DNA of 64,000 nt from Micromonospora sp. NBC_01796. GTDB lineage: Bacteria; Actinomycetota; Actinomycetes; Mycobacteriales; Micromonosporaceae. The stretch's first letter is position 1, and each line of letters begins with the position of its first letter. The stretch spans positions 1,178,001-1,242,000 of the forward strand of contig NZ_CP109078.1 of assembly GCF_035917455.1 (NCBI RefSeq). The letters are read 5' to 3'. Positions 16,569 through 25,318 of this stretch are shown one piece after another. Below the pieces are notes generated by a model. It was not told where the DNA came from. It made no database searches and saw only the letters and a list, made by a program, of their open reading frames with translations. The position numbers and the translations under genes were made by a program.

Positions 16569-16948
16569 CCCCTACCGGTACGGCCCGGACGGGCGGATCG
16601 ACCCCACACCCACCACCCGGTAAGGGTAGGCGTTCTTAGTTTAGGAGGTCTCTCCCGCAAGACGGTTATGTCCGTCAGTGGAGCCTCCATAGCAGAACGA
16701 GGGCATGATCGTCCGGCCGTCCACAGGGCCCTTCGTCGTCCACAGGACGCCTTGAACGGGCTGCTGATGACCGCCCGGATCGGTCACCGTCCTGCCATGA
16801 CATCCGTTCGACCAGCGGCACTCCCTCGCCCCGGATCCCTGCCCGCCGCCACACCACCCACGCAACCCTCGTCCCGCATACGTTGCATGTCAGTCCAGCG
16901 CGTCGGCGTAGGTCCCCATCCGTCCAAGGCCGAGTCCGGCGGGTCGCG
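16569..16948. other. Gene-free stretch before comM
   Basis: 380 bp with no convincing coding frame. It should contain the promoter that comM needs now that it is separated from yraN, but I see no clear -35/-10 pair. This is the right junction of the accessory insertion between yraN and comM. Confidence 0.5.
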
Positions 16949-18469
16949 GTGAGTTACGCGAAGGTGCTCTGTGTCGGCCTGGTCGGGGTGACCGGACATG
17001 TGGTCGAGGTCGAGGCCGACCTCGCCCCCGGACTGCCCGCCGTGGTCCTGTCCGGACTGCCCGACACCGCGCTCAACGAAGCCCGTGACCGCGTACGCGC
17101 CGCGATCGTCAACTCCGGGCAGCACTGGCCCAACCGCCGGATCACCGTCAACCTGCTCCCCGCCACCCTGCCCAAACACGGCTCCGGCTTCGACTTGGCA
17201 ATTGCCGCAGCCCTGCTCGGCGGCTCCGGTGAACTGCCGCTCGCGCCACTGGAGGACGTGGTCATCCTCGGCGAACTGGGGCTGGACGGGACCGTCCGGC
17301 CGATCCGGGGCGTCCTGCCGATGGTCGCGGCGGCGGCCCGTGCGGGGATCAGCCGGGTGGTCGTACCGGTCGGGAACGCCGCCGAGGCCGCGGTCGTACC
17401 GGGGGTACGGGTACGCGCGGTGGACAACCTGCACCGGCTCGTCGCGTACGTGCGGGACGGGGCCGCGCTGCTCGAACCGCCGCCTCGGCAGGCGGCACCA
17501 CCCGCGCAGGGACCGGACCTGTCCGAGGTCGCCGGTCAGGGGCTGGGTCGGCGGGCGGTCGAGGTTGCCGCAGCGGGTGGGCATCACCTGGCGCTGCTCG
17601 GGCCGCCCGGTGCCGGCAAGACGATGCTCGCCGAGCGGCTCCCGTCGATCCTGCCCGAACTGGACGACGACACCGCCCTGGAGGTCACCGCGCTGCATTC
17701 CATCGCCGGCATCCTGCCGTCCGGCGGAGACCTCGTACGACGACCACCGTTCCAGGCTCCTCATCACACCGCGACCGTGCCCGCGATCGTCGGGGGCGGA
17801 TCGGGGCTGGCTCGCCCCGGAGCCGTGTCGTTGGCCCACCGGGGGATTCTGTTCCTGGACGAGGCGGCGGAGTTCCAGTCGCGGGCGCTCGATGCGCTGC
17901 GGCAACCGCTGGAACACGGTCGGGTGGTGATCAACCGGGCCAGGGGTGGCACGGAGTATCCGGCCAGGGTGCAGCTCGTACTCGCCTCGAATCCTTGCCC
18001 GTGTGCGAAACCGGCCGGGGACACCCACTGCGAGTGCACCCCGCTGGCCCGTCGCCGGTACCTGTCCCGGATCTCCGGGCCGCTGCTGGACCGGATCGAC
18101 GTGCAGGTGGAGCTGAGCCCGCTGCGGGCGGCGGAGCTGATGGACAGCGGCGAGTCGAACGAGTCGTCCGCCGAGGTGGCGGCTCGGGTCGCGGCGGCGC
18201 GGACGGTGGCGACCGCCCGGTGGGCCAAGCTCGGCTGGAAGGTCAACGCGGACGTGCCCGGTCCGTACCTGCGGCAGGCTCGCTGGCGGTTGCCGGCGGC
18301 GACCACCTACGGGCTGCGCCGGCGCCTGGACCAGGGATCCCTTTCCGCCCGGGGCTTCGACCGGATCATCCGGATGGCCTGGACCATCTCCGACCTCGAC
18401 GGCCGGGACCGGCCGAACGCCGACGACGTCAACGAGGCAACCCATCTGCGTACCAGGGAGGCATCATGA
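16949..18469 (+). CDS. comM: YifB/ComM family Mg-chelatase-like AAA ATPase
   Basis: 506 aa. N-terminal Lon-protease-like fold (VEVEADLAPGLPAVVLSGLPDTALNEARDRVRAAI), then the AAA+ module: Walker A LLGPPGAGKTMLAERLPSIL, Walker B GILFLDEAAEFQSRALDALRQPLEHG, and a four-Cys insert NPCPCAKPAGDTHCEC. It ends with the Mg-chelatase C-terminal domain LSARGFDRIIRMAWTISDLDG. ComM proteins are helicases that aid recombination of incoming DNA in naturally transformable bacteria. GTG at 16949 begins the conserved SYAKVLCVGLVG. The stop overlaps the dprA ATG (ATGA). Confidence 0.95.
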   Translation: MSYAKVLCVGLVGVTGHVVEVEADLAPGLPAVVLSGLPDTALNEARDRVRAAIVNSGQHWPNRRITVNLLPATLPKHGSGFDLAIAAALLGGSGELPLAPLEDVVILGELGLDGTVRPIRGVLPMVAAAARAGISRVVVPVGNAAEAAVVPGVRVRAVDNLHRLVAYVRDGAALLEPPPRQAAPPAQGPDLSEVAGQGLGRRAVEVAAAGGHHLALLGPPGAGKTMLAERLPSILPELDDDTALEVTALHSIAGILPSGGDLVRRPPFQAPHHTATVPAIVGGGSGLARPGAVSLAHRGILFLDEAAEFQSRALDALRQPLEHGRVVINRARGGTEYPARVQLVLASNPCPCAKPAGDTHCECTPLARRRYLSRISGPLLDRIDVQVELSPLRAAELMDSGESNESSAEVAARVAAARTVATARWAKLGWKVNADVPGPYLRQARWRLPAATTYGLRRRLDQGSLSARGFDRIIRMAWTISDLDGRDRPNADDVNEATHLRTREAS

Positions 18470-19716
18470 GCAACCCGCACCGGGCCACCGCAGCGGAGCC
18501 GATCCGCCCGGCCCCGGATTCGCCGGACGAACTGGCCGAGATCAGGCTGGCTCGGGTCGCCCTGACCTGGCTCGCCGAACCGGGGACCTGGTCGGTCTAC
18601 CGGCTGACGAACGAGTACGGGCCGGTCGACGCGCTGGACCGGCTACTCGCCGGTGACGTACCGGATCGGCGGCTGCGTACGGCGGTCGCGGCTCGGCTGG
18701 CGGCGGGCAACCCGCGCGAGGTGGCCGCCGCCGCGATCGCGCACACCGAACGGCTCGGCGCCCGCATAGTCGTACCGGAGGACGGCGAGTGGCCGTCGCA
18801 GGTGCGTGACCTGGAACGGCTGTCTCTGCCCGGCGCCGACCGCAAAATCGACCAGGAAACCGCACCACCCCTCGCCATCTGGGTACGCGGACAGTGGCCG
18901 CTGGCCGAGACCCTGGACCGGGCGGTCGCCGTGGTGGGTGCCCGAGCCGCGAGCCCGTACGGCGGCTACGTCGCCACCGAACTCGGCTACGGACTGGCCG
19001 ACCGGGGATGGACGGTGGTCTCCGGTGGGGCGCACGGCATCGACGCCGCCGCGCACCGGGGCGCGTTGAACGCCGGCGGGCTGACGGTGGCCGTACTCGC
19101 GTGTGGGGTGGATCGGCCGTATCCGGTGGGCAACAGCTCGCTGTTCGACCGGATAGTGGAGAGCGGTCTGCTGATCAGCGAGTGGATGCCGGGTGCCGAG
19201 CCGCTGCGTCACCGGTTCCTGATCCGCAACCGGCTGATCGCCGCCGCCACCGCCGGGACGGTGCTGGTCGAGGCGGCAGCCCGCAGTGGTGCCACCCAGA
19301 CGTTGCGCCGGGCGCTCGCCATCAACCGCCCCGCGATGGTCGTCCCCGGGCCGGTGACCTCGGCGATGTCGGTGGGCGCCCACGAACTGCTCCGCGAACA
19401 TCCGCGCACCCGGCTGGTCACCGGGCTGCCACACGTACTCGAAGAGGTCGGTCGGATCGGTGCGGACCTGGCGCCGCTCGCCCGCGCGCCCCGGCAGCCG
19501 CGCGACCTGCTGGACGAGGAATCGGCCCTGGTCCTGGAGGCACTCCCCCGGCGCGGCACTCTCGGCCCGGACGAGTTGGCCGCCCGAGCGGGCCTGGACG
19601 TACGCCACACGCTGCGCAAACTTGCCCTGCTCGAAGACCTCGACCTGATCGTCCGCCGCGACGGCGGGTACGCCATCGCCGCCCCGTCATCGCGCCCGAC
19701 CACCATCGCCCCCTGA
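18466..19716 (+). CDS. dprA: DNA-processing protein DprA
   Basis: 416 aa. The N-terminal region (ARVALTWLAEPGTWSVYRLTNEYGPVDALDRLLAG) is the short helical domain. The Rossmann-like core has VAVVGARAASPYGGYVATELGYGLADRGWTVVSGGAHGIDAAAHRGAL, the single-stranded DNA pocket, and RHRFLIRNRLIAAATAGTVLVEAAARSGATQTLRRAL. The C-terminal winged helix is RGTLGPDELAARAGLDVRHTLRKLALLEDLDLIVRRDGGYAI. DprA loads RecA onto incoming single strands. The ATG sits in a 4-nt overlap with the comM stop, with GGGAGG upstream. Confidence 0.95.
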   Translation: MSNPHRATAAEPIRPAPDSPDELAEIRLARVALTWLAEPGTWSVYRLTNEYGPVDALDRLLAGDVPDRRLRTAVAARLAAGNPREVAAAAIAHTERLGARIVVPEDGEWPSQVRDLERLSLPGADRKIDQETAPPLAIWVRGQWPLAETLDRAVAVVGARAASPYGGYVATELGYGLADRGWTVVSGGAHGIDAAAHRGALNAGGLTVAVLACGVDRPYPVGNSSLFDRIVESGLLISEWMPGAEPLRHRFLIRNRLIAAATAGTVLVEAAARSGATQTLRRALAINRPAMVVPGPVTSAMSVGAHELLREHPRTRLVTGLPHVLEEVGRIGADLAPLARAPRQPRDLLDEESALVLEALPRRGTLGPDELAARAGLDVRHTLRKLALLEDLDLIVRRDGGYAIAAPSSRPTTIAP

Positions 19717-19721
19717 ACCGG

Positions 19722-19759
19722 GCCGGGCCCGCGACGGAGAGTTCCGCCACGGGCCCGGC
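19722..19759. terminator. Bidirectional terminator hairpin between dprA and the DUF1996 gene
   Basis: Perfect 10-bp arms GCCGGGCCCG / CGGGCCCGGC with an 18-nt loop, lying between convergent stops at 19716 and 19775. Confidence 0.7.
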
Positions 19760-19774
19760 ATCGGTGCGGTTTCG

Positions 19775-21535
19775 TCAGTTCGGGGCGTGTACCGAGTTGG
19801 CGGCGTAGTCCCTGGTGGCACCGCGTACATACAACTGGGTTGACTGGTTGCCGGAGAAGTACTGCTGGATCGAGCCGGCGAACGGCGTGCTGGAGGCGTT
19901 GCGTCCGTACGCGTCGGTGTAGACCGTGGTCGGTCCGGTGTTCTGCACAGTGAAGGTGCCCGGCCGGAACTCCCGGAGGGTGCCCTTGAACGGTGAGCGC
20001 GGATCGTCCCAGGCGACCTGCTGCCCGGTCTGCTGGGTGACCTGGCGGGCCTGGTTGCAGTAGTCACCACCCGCGAGGTTGGTGTAGCACAGGTCCACGA
20101 TCCGGCCCATCCGGTTCGGCAGGGCTGGGTCGTAGTAGCGCGACGGGTTGACCACGTAGAACAGCGGGGCGAGGCGGAAGTTCAGCCCGGAACCGGTCAC
20201 CTGGACGTCGGAAAACCAGAAGTCGTCCATGTCGGACACGGTGAACGGCACCGGGTTCGGGTAGAGCGGGTCGTAGTGGGTACGGCCCTCCCGGATCGCC
20301 TGCACGCAGCCCGGCTCGGTGATGAGCCGGCCCAGCGACCGGGTCTCCGACGGTGAGTCCGCGGGCACCGCAGGGCCGACGTTGATGAACTGGCCGCCGA
20401 AGCCCGGACATTCGCTGGGGCTGAATCCTCCGGCCCGGCCGAGCGGGATCAGCGCGCTGTACCGGGCCTCGGTGACCTGGCCGTTGGACTGCGAGCAGCG
20501 CTGGTTGAGGAGCAGTTCGTGGACGTTGTTGGTGAACGCGTCCGGCGAGTGGGTGCCCTGGTGGAACTTGAGCAGGACGTCGCAGGTCGCGATCGTGGGG
20601 CCCGACGGCGGGAAGAAGCTGCTGCCGTTGTCGCCCTGGATGACGTTGACGTTGTTGACCGACAGCACCTTGTGCCCGACGTGGTCCTCGTGCCGGTGGC
20701 TGTGCTCCGGCATGGCGTCCATCATCACTTCGCTGGTGTAGCCGAAGGCGGGCCACCGGGCGGTGCTGTACAGGTCCGAGTTGCGCGGGTCGTCACCGTG
20801 TTCGTGGCCGAAGTTGCAGCCGCTGGGATCCCGACTCGGGTGCCAGGTCGGGTAGACCTTCCCGTCGGGTCCGTACGTCCAGTAGCGGGCGTGGAGTTCG
20901 ACCGAGCACTCCCCCGACCTCGGCTGGTATCCCTTGTCGTTGGCGGTGGCGATCAGGGTGTAGGCGCGACTGGTCGGCGCGCTGGCCGGTGGGAGCGCGG
21001 TGCCCCAGGTCGGGTTGCCGGGCGGCGCCGAGGTCGGCGGTGGCGTCGGCCCCGAGGTCGGCGGCGTGGTCGGGGGCTGGGTCGGCGGCCCGGTGGTGGG
21101 GTTGGGCCCCGGCGAGCCGGTGCAGGTGGTGCCGTTCACGGCGAAGCCGGTCGACGCGGGATTGCTGCCGGTCCAGGATCCGTTGAAGCCGAACGAGACG
21201 CTGGCACCGGTGGCGATGCTCCCGTTGTAGCTGACGTTGCGGGCGGTGACCTGGGTGCCGGATTGCGTCACGGTGGCGTTCCAGGCCTGGGTGACCCGTT
21301 GGCCGGCGGCGTAGCTCCAGGTCAGCGTCCAGGAGCTGACCGGGTCACCGACATTGGTGACGGTCACCGTCGCGGTGAAGCCGCCCTGCCATTGCGAACC
21401 GACCGTGTACGTGACGCCGCAGCCGGGGGCTGCCACCGCAGGCGCGGCGACGGTGACCGCCAGTGCACTGGCGGTCACCACGACTGCCACGGTCACGGCT
21501 GACCACAGCCGGGATCGGGGGCGATGTAGGCGCAT
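19775..21535 (-). CDS. Secreted CBM2 - DUF1996 protein
   Basis: 586 aa. A signal peptide with Arg-rich start (MRLHRPRSRLWSAV...) and hydrophobic VVVTASALAVTVAAPAVAAP. Next a family 2 carbohydrate-binding module at about residues 38-140: GCGVTYTV, WQGGFTATVTVTN, WTLTWSYA, RNVSYNGSIATGASVSFGFNG, ending in a Cys. A Pro/Thr linker of about 40 residues follows, then DUF1996 (about 190-570): CSVELHARYWTYGPDGKVYPTWHPSR, GHEHGDDPRNSD, MPEHSHRHEDHVGHKV. CBM2 usually binds cellulose or chitin, so this is probably a polysaccharide-targeted secreted protein; DUF1996 activity is unknown. ATG 21535 has GGAGG upstream. Confidence 0.88.
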   Translation of the reverse strand: MRLHRPRSRLWSAVTVAVVVTASALAVTVAAPAVAAPGCGVTYTVGSQWQGGFTATVTVTNVGDPVSSWTLTWSYAAGQRVTQAWNATVTQSGTQVTARNVSYNGSIATGASVSFGFNGSWTGSNPASTGFAVNGTTCTGSPGPNPTTGPPTQPPTTPPTSGPTPPPTSAPPGNPTWGTALPPASAPTSRAYTLIATANDKGYQPRSGECSVELHARYWTYGPDGKVYPTWHPSRDPSGCNFGHEHGDDPRNSDLYSTARWPAFGYTSEVMMDAMPEHSHRHEDHVGHKVLSVNNVNVIQGDNGSSFFPPSGPTIATCDVLLKFHQGTHSPDAFTNNVHELLLNQRCSQSNGQVTEARYSALIPLGRAGGFSPSECPGFGGQFINVGPAVPADSPSETRSLGRLITEPGCVQAIREGRTHYDPLYPNPVPFTVSDMDDFWFSDVQVTGSGLNFRLAPLFYVVNPSRYYDPALPNRMGRIVDLCYTNLAGGDYCNQARQVTQQTGQQVAWDDPRSPFKGTLREFRPGTFTVQNTGPTTVYTDAYGRNASSTPFAGSIQQYFSGNQSTQLYVRGATRDYAANSVHAPN

Positions 21536-21753
21536 GCTGGTCCTCCGAGCGATGGTGGGTGAATCGACGGGGACACGGCGCTCCGGCATGCGGCGGTGTC
21601 GGACGGCGAAACCGGGGTGCCTGCTCGGGTCGAGCGGGGCCGCATCGGTCAACGGTGCGGCCGGGAGGAACACCCGGAGGAGTGGCGACAGGTCACCATC
21701 GATTGATTTCCATCTATGCTACTGCTCGGGTCGGGCCTGTCAACGAGCGCCGG

Positions 21754-22185
21754 TCAGCCCTTGGTGGCGGCCAGGACCTCCAGGTAGTGCGGGTTGTACA
21801 TGACGCCGAGGACGTTGCCGAACGGGTCGACCACCGAGGCGGTGATGAAACCCGAGGGGCGGTCGACGCGGGGCTCGTACTCCTTGGCCCCCATGGAGAT
21901 CAGCCGCTCCAGGGCGACCGTCACGTCGTCCACGTGCCAGAACAGGACCGCGCCGCCGGGCTCGGTCGACCCGCCACCGGGCCGGTAGCGGCCGTCGATC
22001 AGGCCCAGCTCGTGCTGGTAGTCGCCAAGCCGGAACTCCCGGTATCCGGGCTTGCCGTCCGGACCGGGGAACTCGAAGTACGGCTCGATGCCGAGCAGTT
22101 CGGCGTACCACCGGGTTGCCGCGTCCAGGTCGTCGGCGAAGTAGGTGACGGTGGCCATGCCGCGCAGGATCGGGGTGCCGCTCAT
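21754..22185 (-). CDS. VOC family (glyoxalase/dioxygenase-fold) protein
   Basis: 143 aa. The paired beta-alpha-beta3 VOC layout is visible: MATVTYFADDLDAATRWYAELLGIEPYFEFPGPDGKPGYREFRLGDYQHELGLID, then VLFWHVDDVTVALERLISMGAKEYEPRVDRPSGFITASVVDPFGNVLGVMYNPHYLEVL. The ending DPFGNVLG is the standard VOC close. Substrate unknown; such stand-alone VOC proteins often act in antibiotic or metabolite binding or isomerisation. It is divergent from a WYL regulator, with 116 bp between the starts. Confidence 0.88.
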   Translation of the reverse strand: MSGTPILRGMATVTYFADDLDAATRWYAELLGIEPYFEFPGPDGKPGYREFRLGDYQHELGLIDGRYRPGGGSTEPGGAVLFWHVDDVTVALERLISMGAKEYEPRVDRPSGFITASVVDPFGNVLGVMYNPHYLEVLAATKG

Positions 22186-22301
22186 GACGAATCCTCCAGA
22201 GTTGATCGTTTTCGCTGGTCAGTGCGTTTTCGTGGCGCTACACCGGACGCTACCGGCCATTGCGGAACCTCCCGTTCCTCAATGCCTGACAGACTTCGGG
22301 A

Positions 22302-23336
22302 ATGTTGGAAACCTCGGTCCGGCTCCTGCGGTTGCTGACCCTGTTGCAGACCCGGCGTACCTGGTCAGGTGCGGATCTGGCGACCCGGCTGGATGTCACC
22401 ACCCGGACCGTCCGCAACGACGTCGAGCGGCTGCGCCAGCTCGGCTACCAGGTGCACTCCTCGACCGGCGTCACCGGCGGCTACCAACTCGGTGCCGGCA
22501 CCGCACTGCCGCCGCTGCTACTGGACGACGACGAGGCCATCGCGGTTGCCGTCGGGCTGCGCGCCGCCGCGGGTGGCACGGTCGCCGGGATCGAGGACCC
22601 CTCGCTGCGGGCCCTGACCAAGCTCGAACAGACCCTCCCGACCCGGCTGCGTCACCGGATCGACGCGCTGCGCTCGGCCACCGAATCCGCGGCGGGTGGC
22701 GGGCCGACGGTGGACGTCGACACCCTCACCGTCATCGCCGGTGCCGTACGCGACCACGAGCTGCTGCGCTTCGACTACCTAGACCGAGACGGCCAGACCA
22801 GCACCCGCCGGGCCGAACCCCACCGACTCGTCTACACCGGACGCCGCTGGTACCTCGTGGCCTGGGACACCGACCGGCAGGACTGGCGTACGTTCCGCGC
22901 CGACCGCATCAGCCCCAGGCTGCCGAACGGGCCGCGCTTCACCCCTCGGGAACCCCCCGAAGGCGGGGCCGCCGACCACGTCATGCGCGGCCTGCGCTCA
23001 CTGGCCTGGAAATACCGGGCCCGGGTACGCCTGCACGTCCCCGCCGAGGTCATCGCCGAACGGATGCCCCCGGAGGCCGGACTCCTGACCGTGGTCGACG
23101 AGCGGAACTGCCTGCTGGAGACCGGCTCCGACCTCCTGCACGACCTCGCCGGATTCCTCGGCCACCTCGACGTCCCCTTCACCGTGCTCGACCCGCCCGA
23201 ACTCCGCGACCACCTGCGTACGCTCGCCGACCGCTACTCGGCCGCCGCCGCAGAGTCGCAAGTGGACCGACGGGATGCCGGTCGGGGCGGCAGCGCTCCC
23301 ACTCCCCGTGACATCCGCGACATCGATGGGGCGTAG
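22302..23336 (+). CDS. HTH-WYL transcriptional regulator (YafY-like)
   Basis: 344 aa. N-terminal DeoR-type winged helix: RLLRLLTLLQTRRTWSGADLATRLDVTTRTVRNDVERLRQLGYQVHSSTGVTGGYQLGAG. The WYL domain (about 140-220) has LLRFDYLDRDGQTSTRRAEPHRLVYTGRRWYLVAWDTDRQDWRTFRADRI, with RRWYLVAWD as the WYL signature. The C-terminal WCX extension ends in ELRDHLRTLADRY. These regulators sense ligands or single-stranded DNA through the WYL domain. The divergent VOC gene is the natural target. Confidence 0.92.
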   Translation: MLETSVRLLRLLTLLQTRRTWSGADLATRLDVTTRTVRNDVERLRQLGYQVHSSTGVTGGYQLGAGTALPPLLLDDDEAIAVAVGLRAAAGGTVAGIEDPSLRALTKLEQTLPTRLRHRIDALRSATESAAGGGPTVDVDTLTVIAGAVRDHELLRFDYLDRDGQTSTRRAEPHRLVYTGRRWYLVAWDTDRQDWRTFRADRISPRLPNGPRFTPREPPEGGAADHVMRGLRSLAWKYRARVRLHVPAEVIAERMPPEAGLLTVVDERNCLLETGSDLLHDLAGFLGHLDVPFTVLDPPELRDHLRTLADRYSAAAAESQVDRRDAGRGGSAPTPRDIRDIDGA

Positions 23337-23382
23337 CCTTCCGCACGGCTCAGCGCAAAGTCGCCCAAACGGAGGGTTTTTC

Positions 23383-24147
23383 ATGGCTCTGGTACGACGC
23401 GCGTCCGTTCTGGACAACGCCGGGCAATTGGTGGTGACGGCGGTCGGACGCGTTGCCGCCGCCCAGGCCGACACCACCACGTCCACGCCGGCCAACGGCG
23501 ACGCATCGGCCGCCACCGGCACCCCTGATCCGGGTCAGCCGGCCGGCGGCAACGGCGAGGCGCCCGCAGCGGAGGCCGCCTCGGCCACGTCCCAGCAGGC
23601 CGGGTTCGGTGCCGTACTCGCGGCGTTCGCGACCATCGGTGCCGGTGGTTACGGCGCGTGGCAGATCTGGTCCAGCGGCGGGGCCGCCGCCATCATCCAA
23701 CCCCCGGACACCACCGCGGTCTTCGGTACGTTGCTCGTCTTCGCCGCCGCCGTCGAGCGGGTGCTGGAGCCGTTCTCCCGGTGGTTCCCGGGTCGGCGTA
23801 CCGAGGCCGCGCTCGAACAGACGATCGTGGCGCTGGCGAACCGGACCAGCAACCCGACCCACGCCGACCTGGTCGCGGTGGCACAGGCGAAGGCGCGGGT
23901 CGAACGGGCCAGGGGCAACCGGACCATCGTCGCCTGGGGCATCGCGACCGCGCTGGCCACGGTGGCCTCCAGCGCCGGCGGTTTCTACGTCCTGCACGCG
24001 GTCGCCGGCCCGGAGTGGAACGGGCTGCCGGTCTGGGTCGACGCGATCGTCACCGGTGTCATGGTCGGCAGCGGCACCAAGCCGGTGCACGACCTGATCA
24101 GCCGGGTCCAGGGCGCCAAGGAACAGGCCCAGAACCCGACCGCCTGA
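23383..24147 (+). CDS. Predicted multi-span membrane protein of unknown function
   Basis: 254 aa. A disordered Ala/Thr/Pro region (about 25-70) precedes hydrophobic segments at roughly 75-92 (FGAVLAAFATIGAGGYGAW), 110-125 (TAVFGTLLVFAAAVERVLEPFS), 185-205 (IVAWGIATALATVASSAGGFYVL) and 215-235. It ends in GSGTKPVHDLISRVQGAKEQAQ, a tail I have seen on other bacterial membrane proteins of unknown role. The ATG at 23383 follows GGAGGG at 23371; longer starts lack this. A 13-bp terminator hairpin follows. Confidence 0.75.
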   Translation: MALVRRASVLDNAGQLVVTAVGRVAAAQADTTTSTPANGDASAATGTPDPGQPAGGNGEAPAAEAASATSQQAGFGAVLAAFATIGAGGYGAWQIWSSGGAAAIIQPPDTTAVFGTLLVFAAAVERVLEPFSRWFPGRRTEAALEQTIVALANRTSNPTHADLVAVAQAKARVERARGNRTIVAWGIATALATVASSAGGFYVLHAVAGPEWNGLPVWVDAIVTGVMVGSGTKPVHDLISRVQGAKEQAQNPTA

Positions 24148-24161
24148 CGGATCCGCTTCCC

Positions 24162-24198
24162 GGTGGGCCGGACCGGAGGAACTCTGGTCCGGCCCACC
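24162..24198 (+). terminator. 13-bp stem terminator hairpin
   Basis: GGTGGGCCGGACC / GGTCCGGCCCACC, perfect arms with an 11-nt loop, 15 bp after the stop of the membrane protein gene and before xerC. Confidence 0.7.
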
Positions 24199-24263
24199 CC
24201 ATCCCGAAGGTTCCCGGCGAGCCGGCTTGACTCCGGTGGGCGTACGGCCGACGGTCACGGGTG

Positions 24264-25205
24264 ATGAGCCGTGAGACCCGCAGTACCCGAGCGACGCACG
24301 AGCGTCTGCCGCGGCCGATGCGTGACGCGGTGGACGACTTCGCCCGGCACCTGTCCAAGGTGGAGAACCGGTCCACCCACACCGTCCGGGCCTACGTGGC
24401 GGACATCGTCTCGCTACTCGACCACGCCGTCCGGCTCGGCGGCGGTACCCCCGCCGACCTGGATCTCGCCGCCCTGCGGAGTTGGCTGGCGAAGGTCCGT
24501 ACCCTCGGTGCCGCCCGTACGACACTGGCGCGGCGGGCCGCGTCGGCGCGTACGTTCAGCGGGTGGGCGCACCGTACCGGCAGGATCGCCACCGATGTCG
24601 GTGCGGCGCTGGCCAGCCCGAAGGCGCACCGGGAGCTGCCGAGCGTGCTCCGGGCCGACCAGGCGACCACGCTCGTCCTGGCCCCCGGTGACGAGGCGTC
24701 CCCGGTGCTGCTGCGGGACCGGGCCGTGCTCGAACTGCTCTACGGCACCGGGGTACGCGTCAGCGAACTGTGCGGGCTGGACCTCGGCGACGTCGACCAC
24801 GCCCGACGGGTCGTACGGGTGCTCGGCAAGGGCAACAAGGAACGTTCGGTCCCGTACGGCGTACCGGCGCAGCAGGCGCTCGACGGCTGGCTCCGGCTGG
24901 GGCGTCCGGCGCTGGCCGGGCCGGAGAGCGGGGACGCCCTGCTGCTCGGGCAACGGGGCGCGCGGCTCCTGCCGACAATCGCCCGTCGGCTGGTCGCCAA
25001 CTACGCGACGGCGGCCGGGCTGCCCCGTACCAGCCCGCACGGGCTGCGCCACTCCGCCGCCACCCACCTGCTCGAAGGCGGCGCCGACCTGCGTGCCGTA
25101 CAGGAGATGCTGGGACACGCCTCCCTGTCCAGCACCCAGATCTACACCCACGTCTCCGCCGAACGCCTCCGCGCCGCCTACCGCCAAGCCCACCCCCGCG
25201 CCTGA
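24264..25205 (+). CDS. xerC: Tyrosine recombinase XerC
   Basis: 313 aa. N-terminal SAM-like core-binding domain: VDDFARHLSKVENRSTHTVRAYVADIVSLLDH. The catalytic domain has all active residues: Arg in GTGVRVSELCGLDLGDVD, Lys in GKGNKERSVP, HGLRHSAATHLLEGG (His, Arg), LGHASLSSTQIYTHVSAERLR (His, Tyr). XerC resolves chromosome dimers at dif with XerD. A GTG 3 nt upstream is an alternative start. Its place after dprA in the same orientation agrees with the conserved actinobacterial order, so this is the housekeeping enzyme, not a mobile-element integrase. Confidence 0.93.
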   Translation: MSRETRSTRATHERLPRPMRDAVDDFARHLSKVENRSTHTVRAYVADIVSLLDHAVRLGGGTPADLDLAALRSWLAKVRTLGAARTTLARRAASARTFSGWAHRTGRIATDVGAALASPKAHRELPSVLRADQATTLVLAPGDEASPVLLRDRAVLELLYGTGVRVSELCGLDLGDVDHARRVVRVLGKGNKERSVPYGVPAQQALDGWLRLGRPALAGPESGDALLLGQRGARLLPTIARRLVANYATAAGLPRTSPHGLRHSAATHLLEGGADLRAVQEMLGHASLSSTQIYTHVSAERLRAAYRQAHPRA

Positions 25206-25230
25206 CCCCGCACGCAAGCTCAGCCACTGA

Positions 25231-25280
25231 TACAGAGAATGAGTCGCTATCGGCGCGCGGATAACCACGCATTCTCTGTA
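25231..25280. repeat. 50-nt hairpin element (family A, copy 1)
   Basis: Perfect 11-bp arms TACAGAGAATG / CATTCTCTGTA enclosing 28 nt. A related element of exactly the same length lies at 55361-55410, sharing about 34 of 50 positions, the central GCT-TCGG-GCGCG-ATAA core, and several stem pairs changed on both sides (A-T to G-C, C-G to T-A, T-A to A-T). It sits 25 bp after xerC and may also end its transcript. Confidence 0.75.
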
Positions 25281-25318
25281 TTGGTGGCGACCACTGGGGC
25301 GAAGACTAGGATGATCAC

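Noticed and set aside
24264-25205. XerC as integrase of a mobile element
   Set aside because: It sits in the conserved dprA-xerC-M23 context and has the housekeeping length and motifs.
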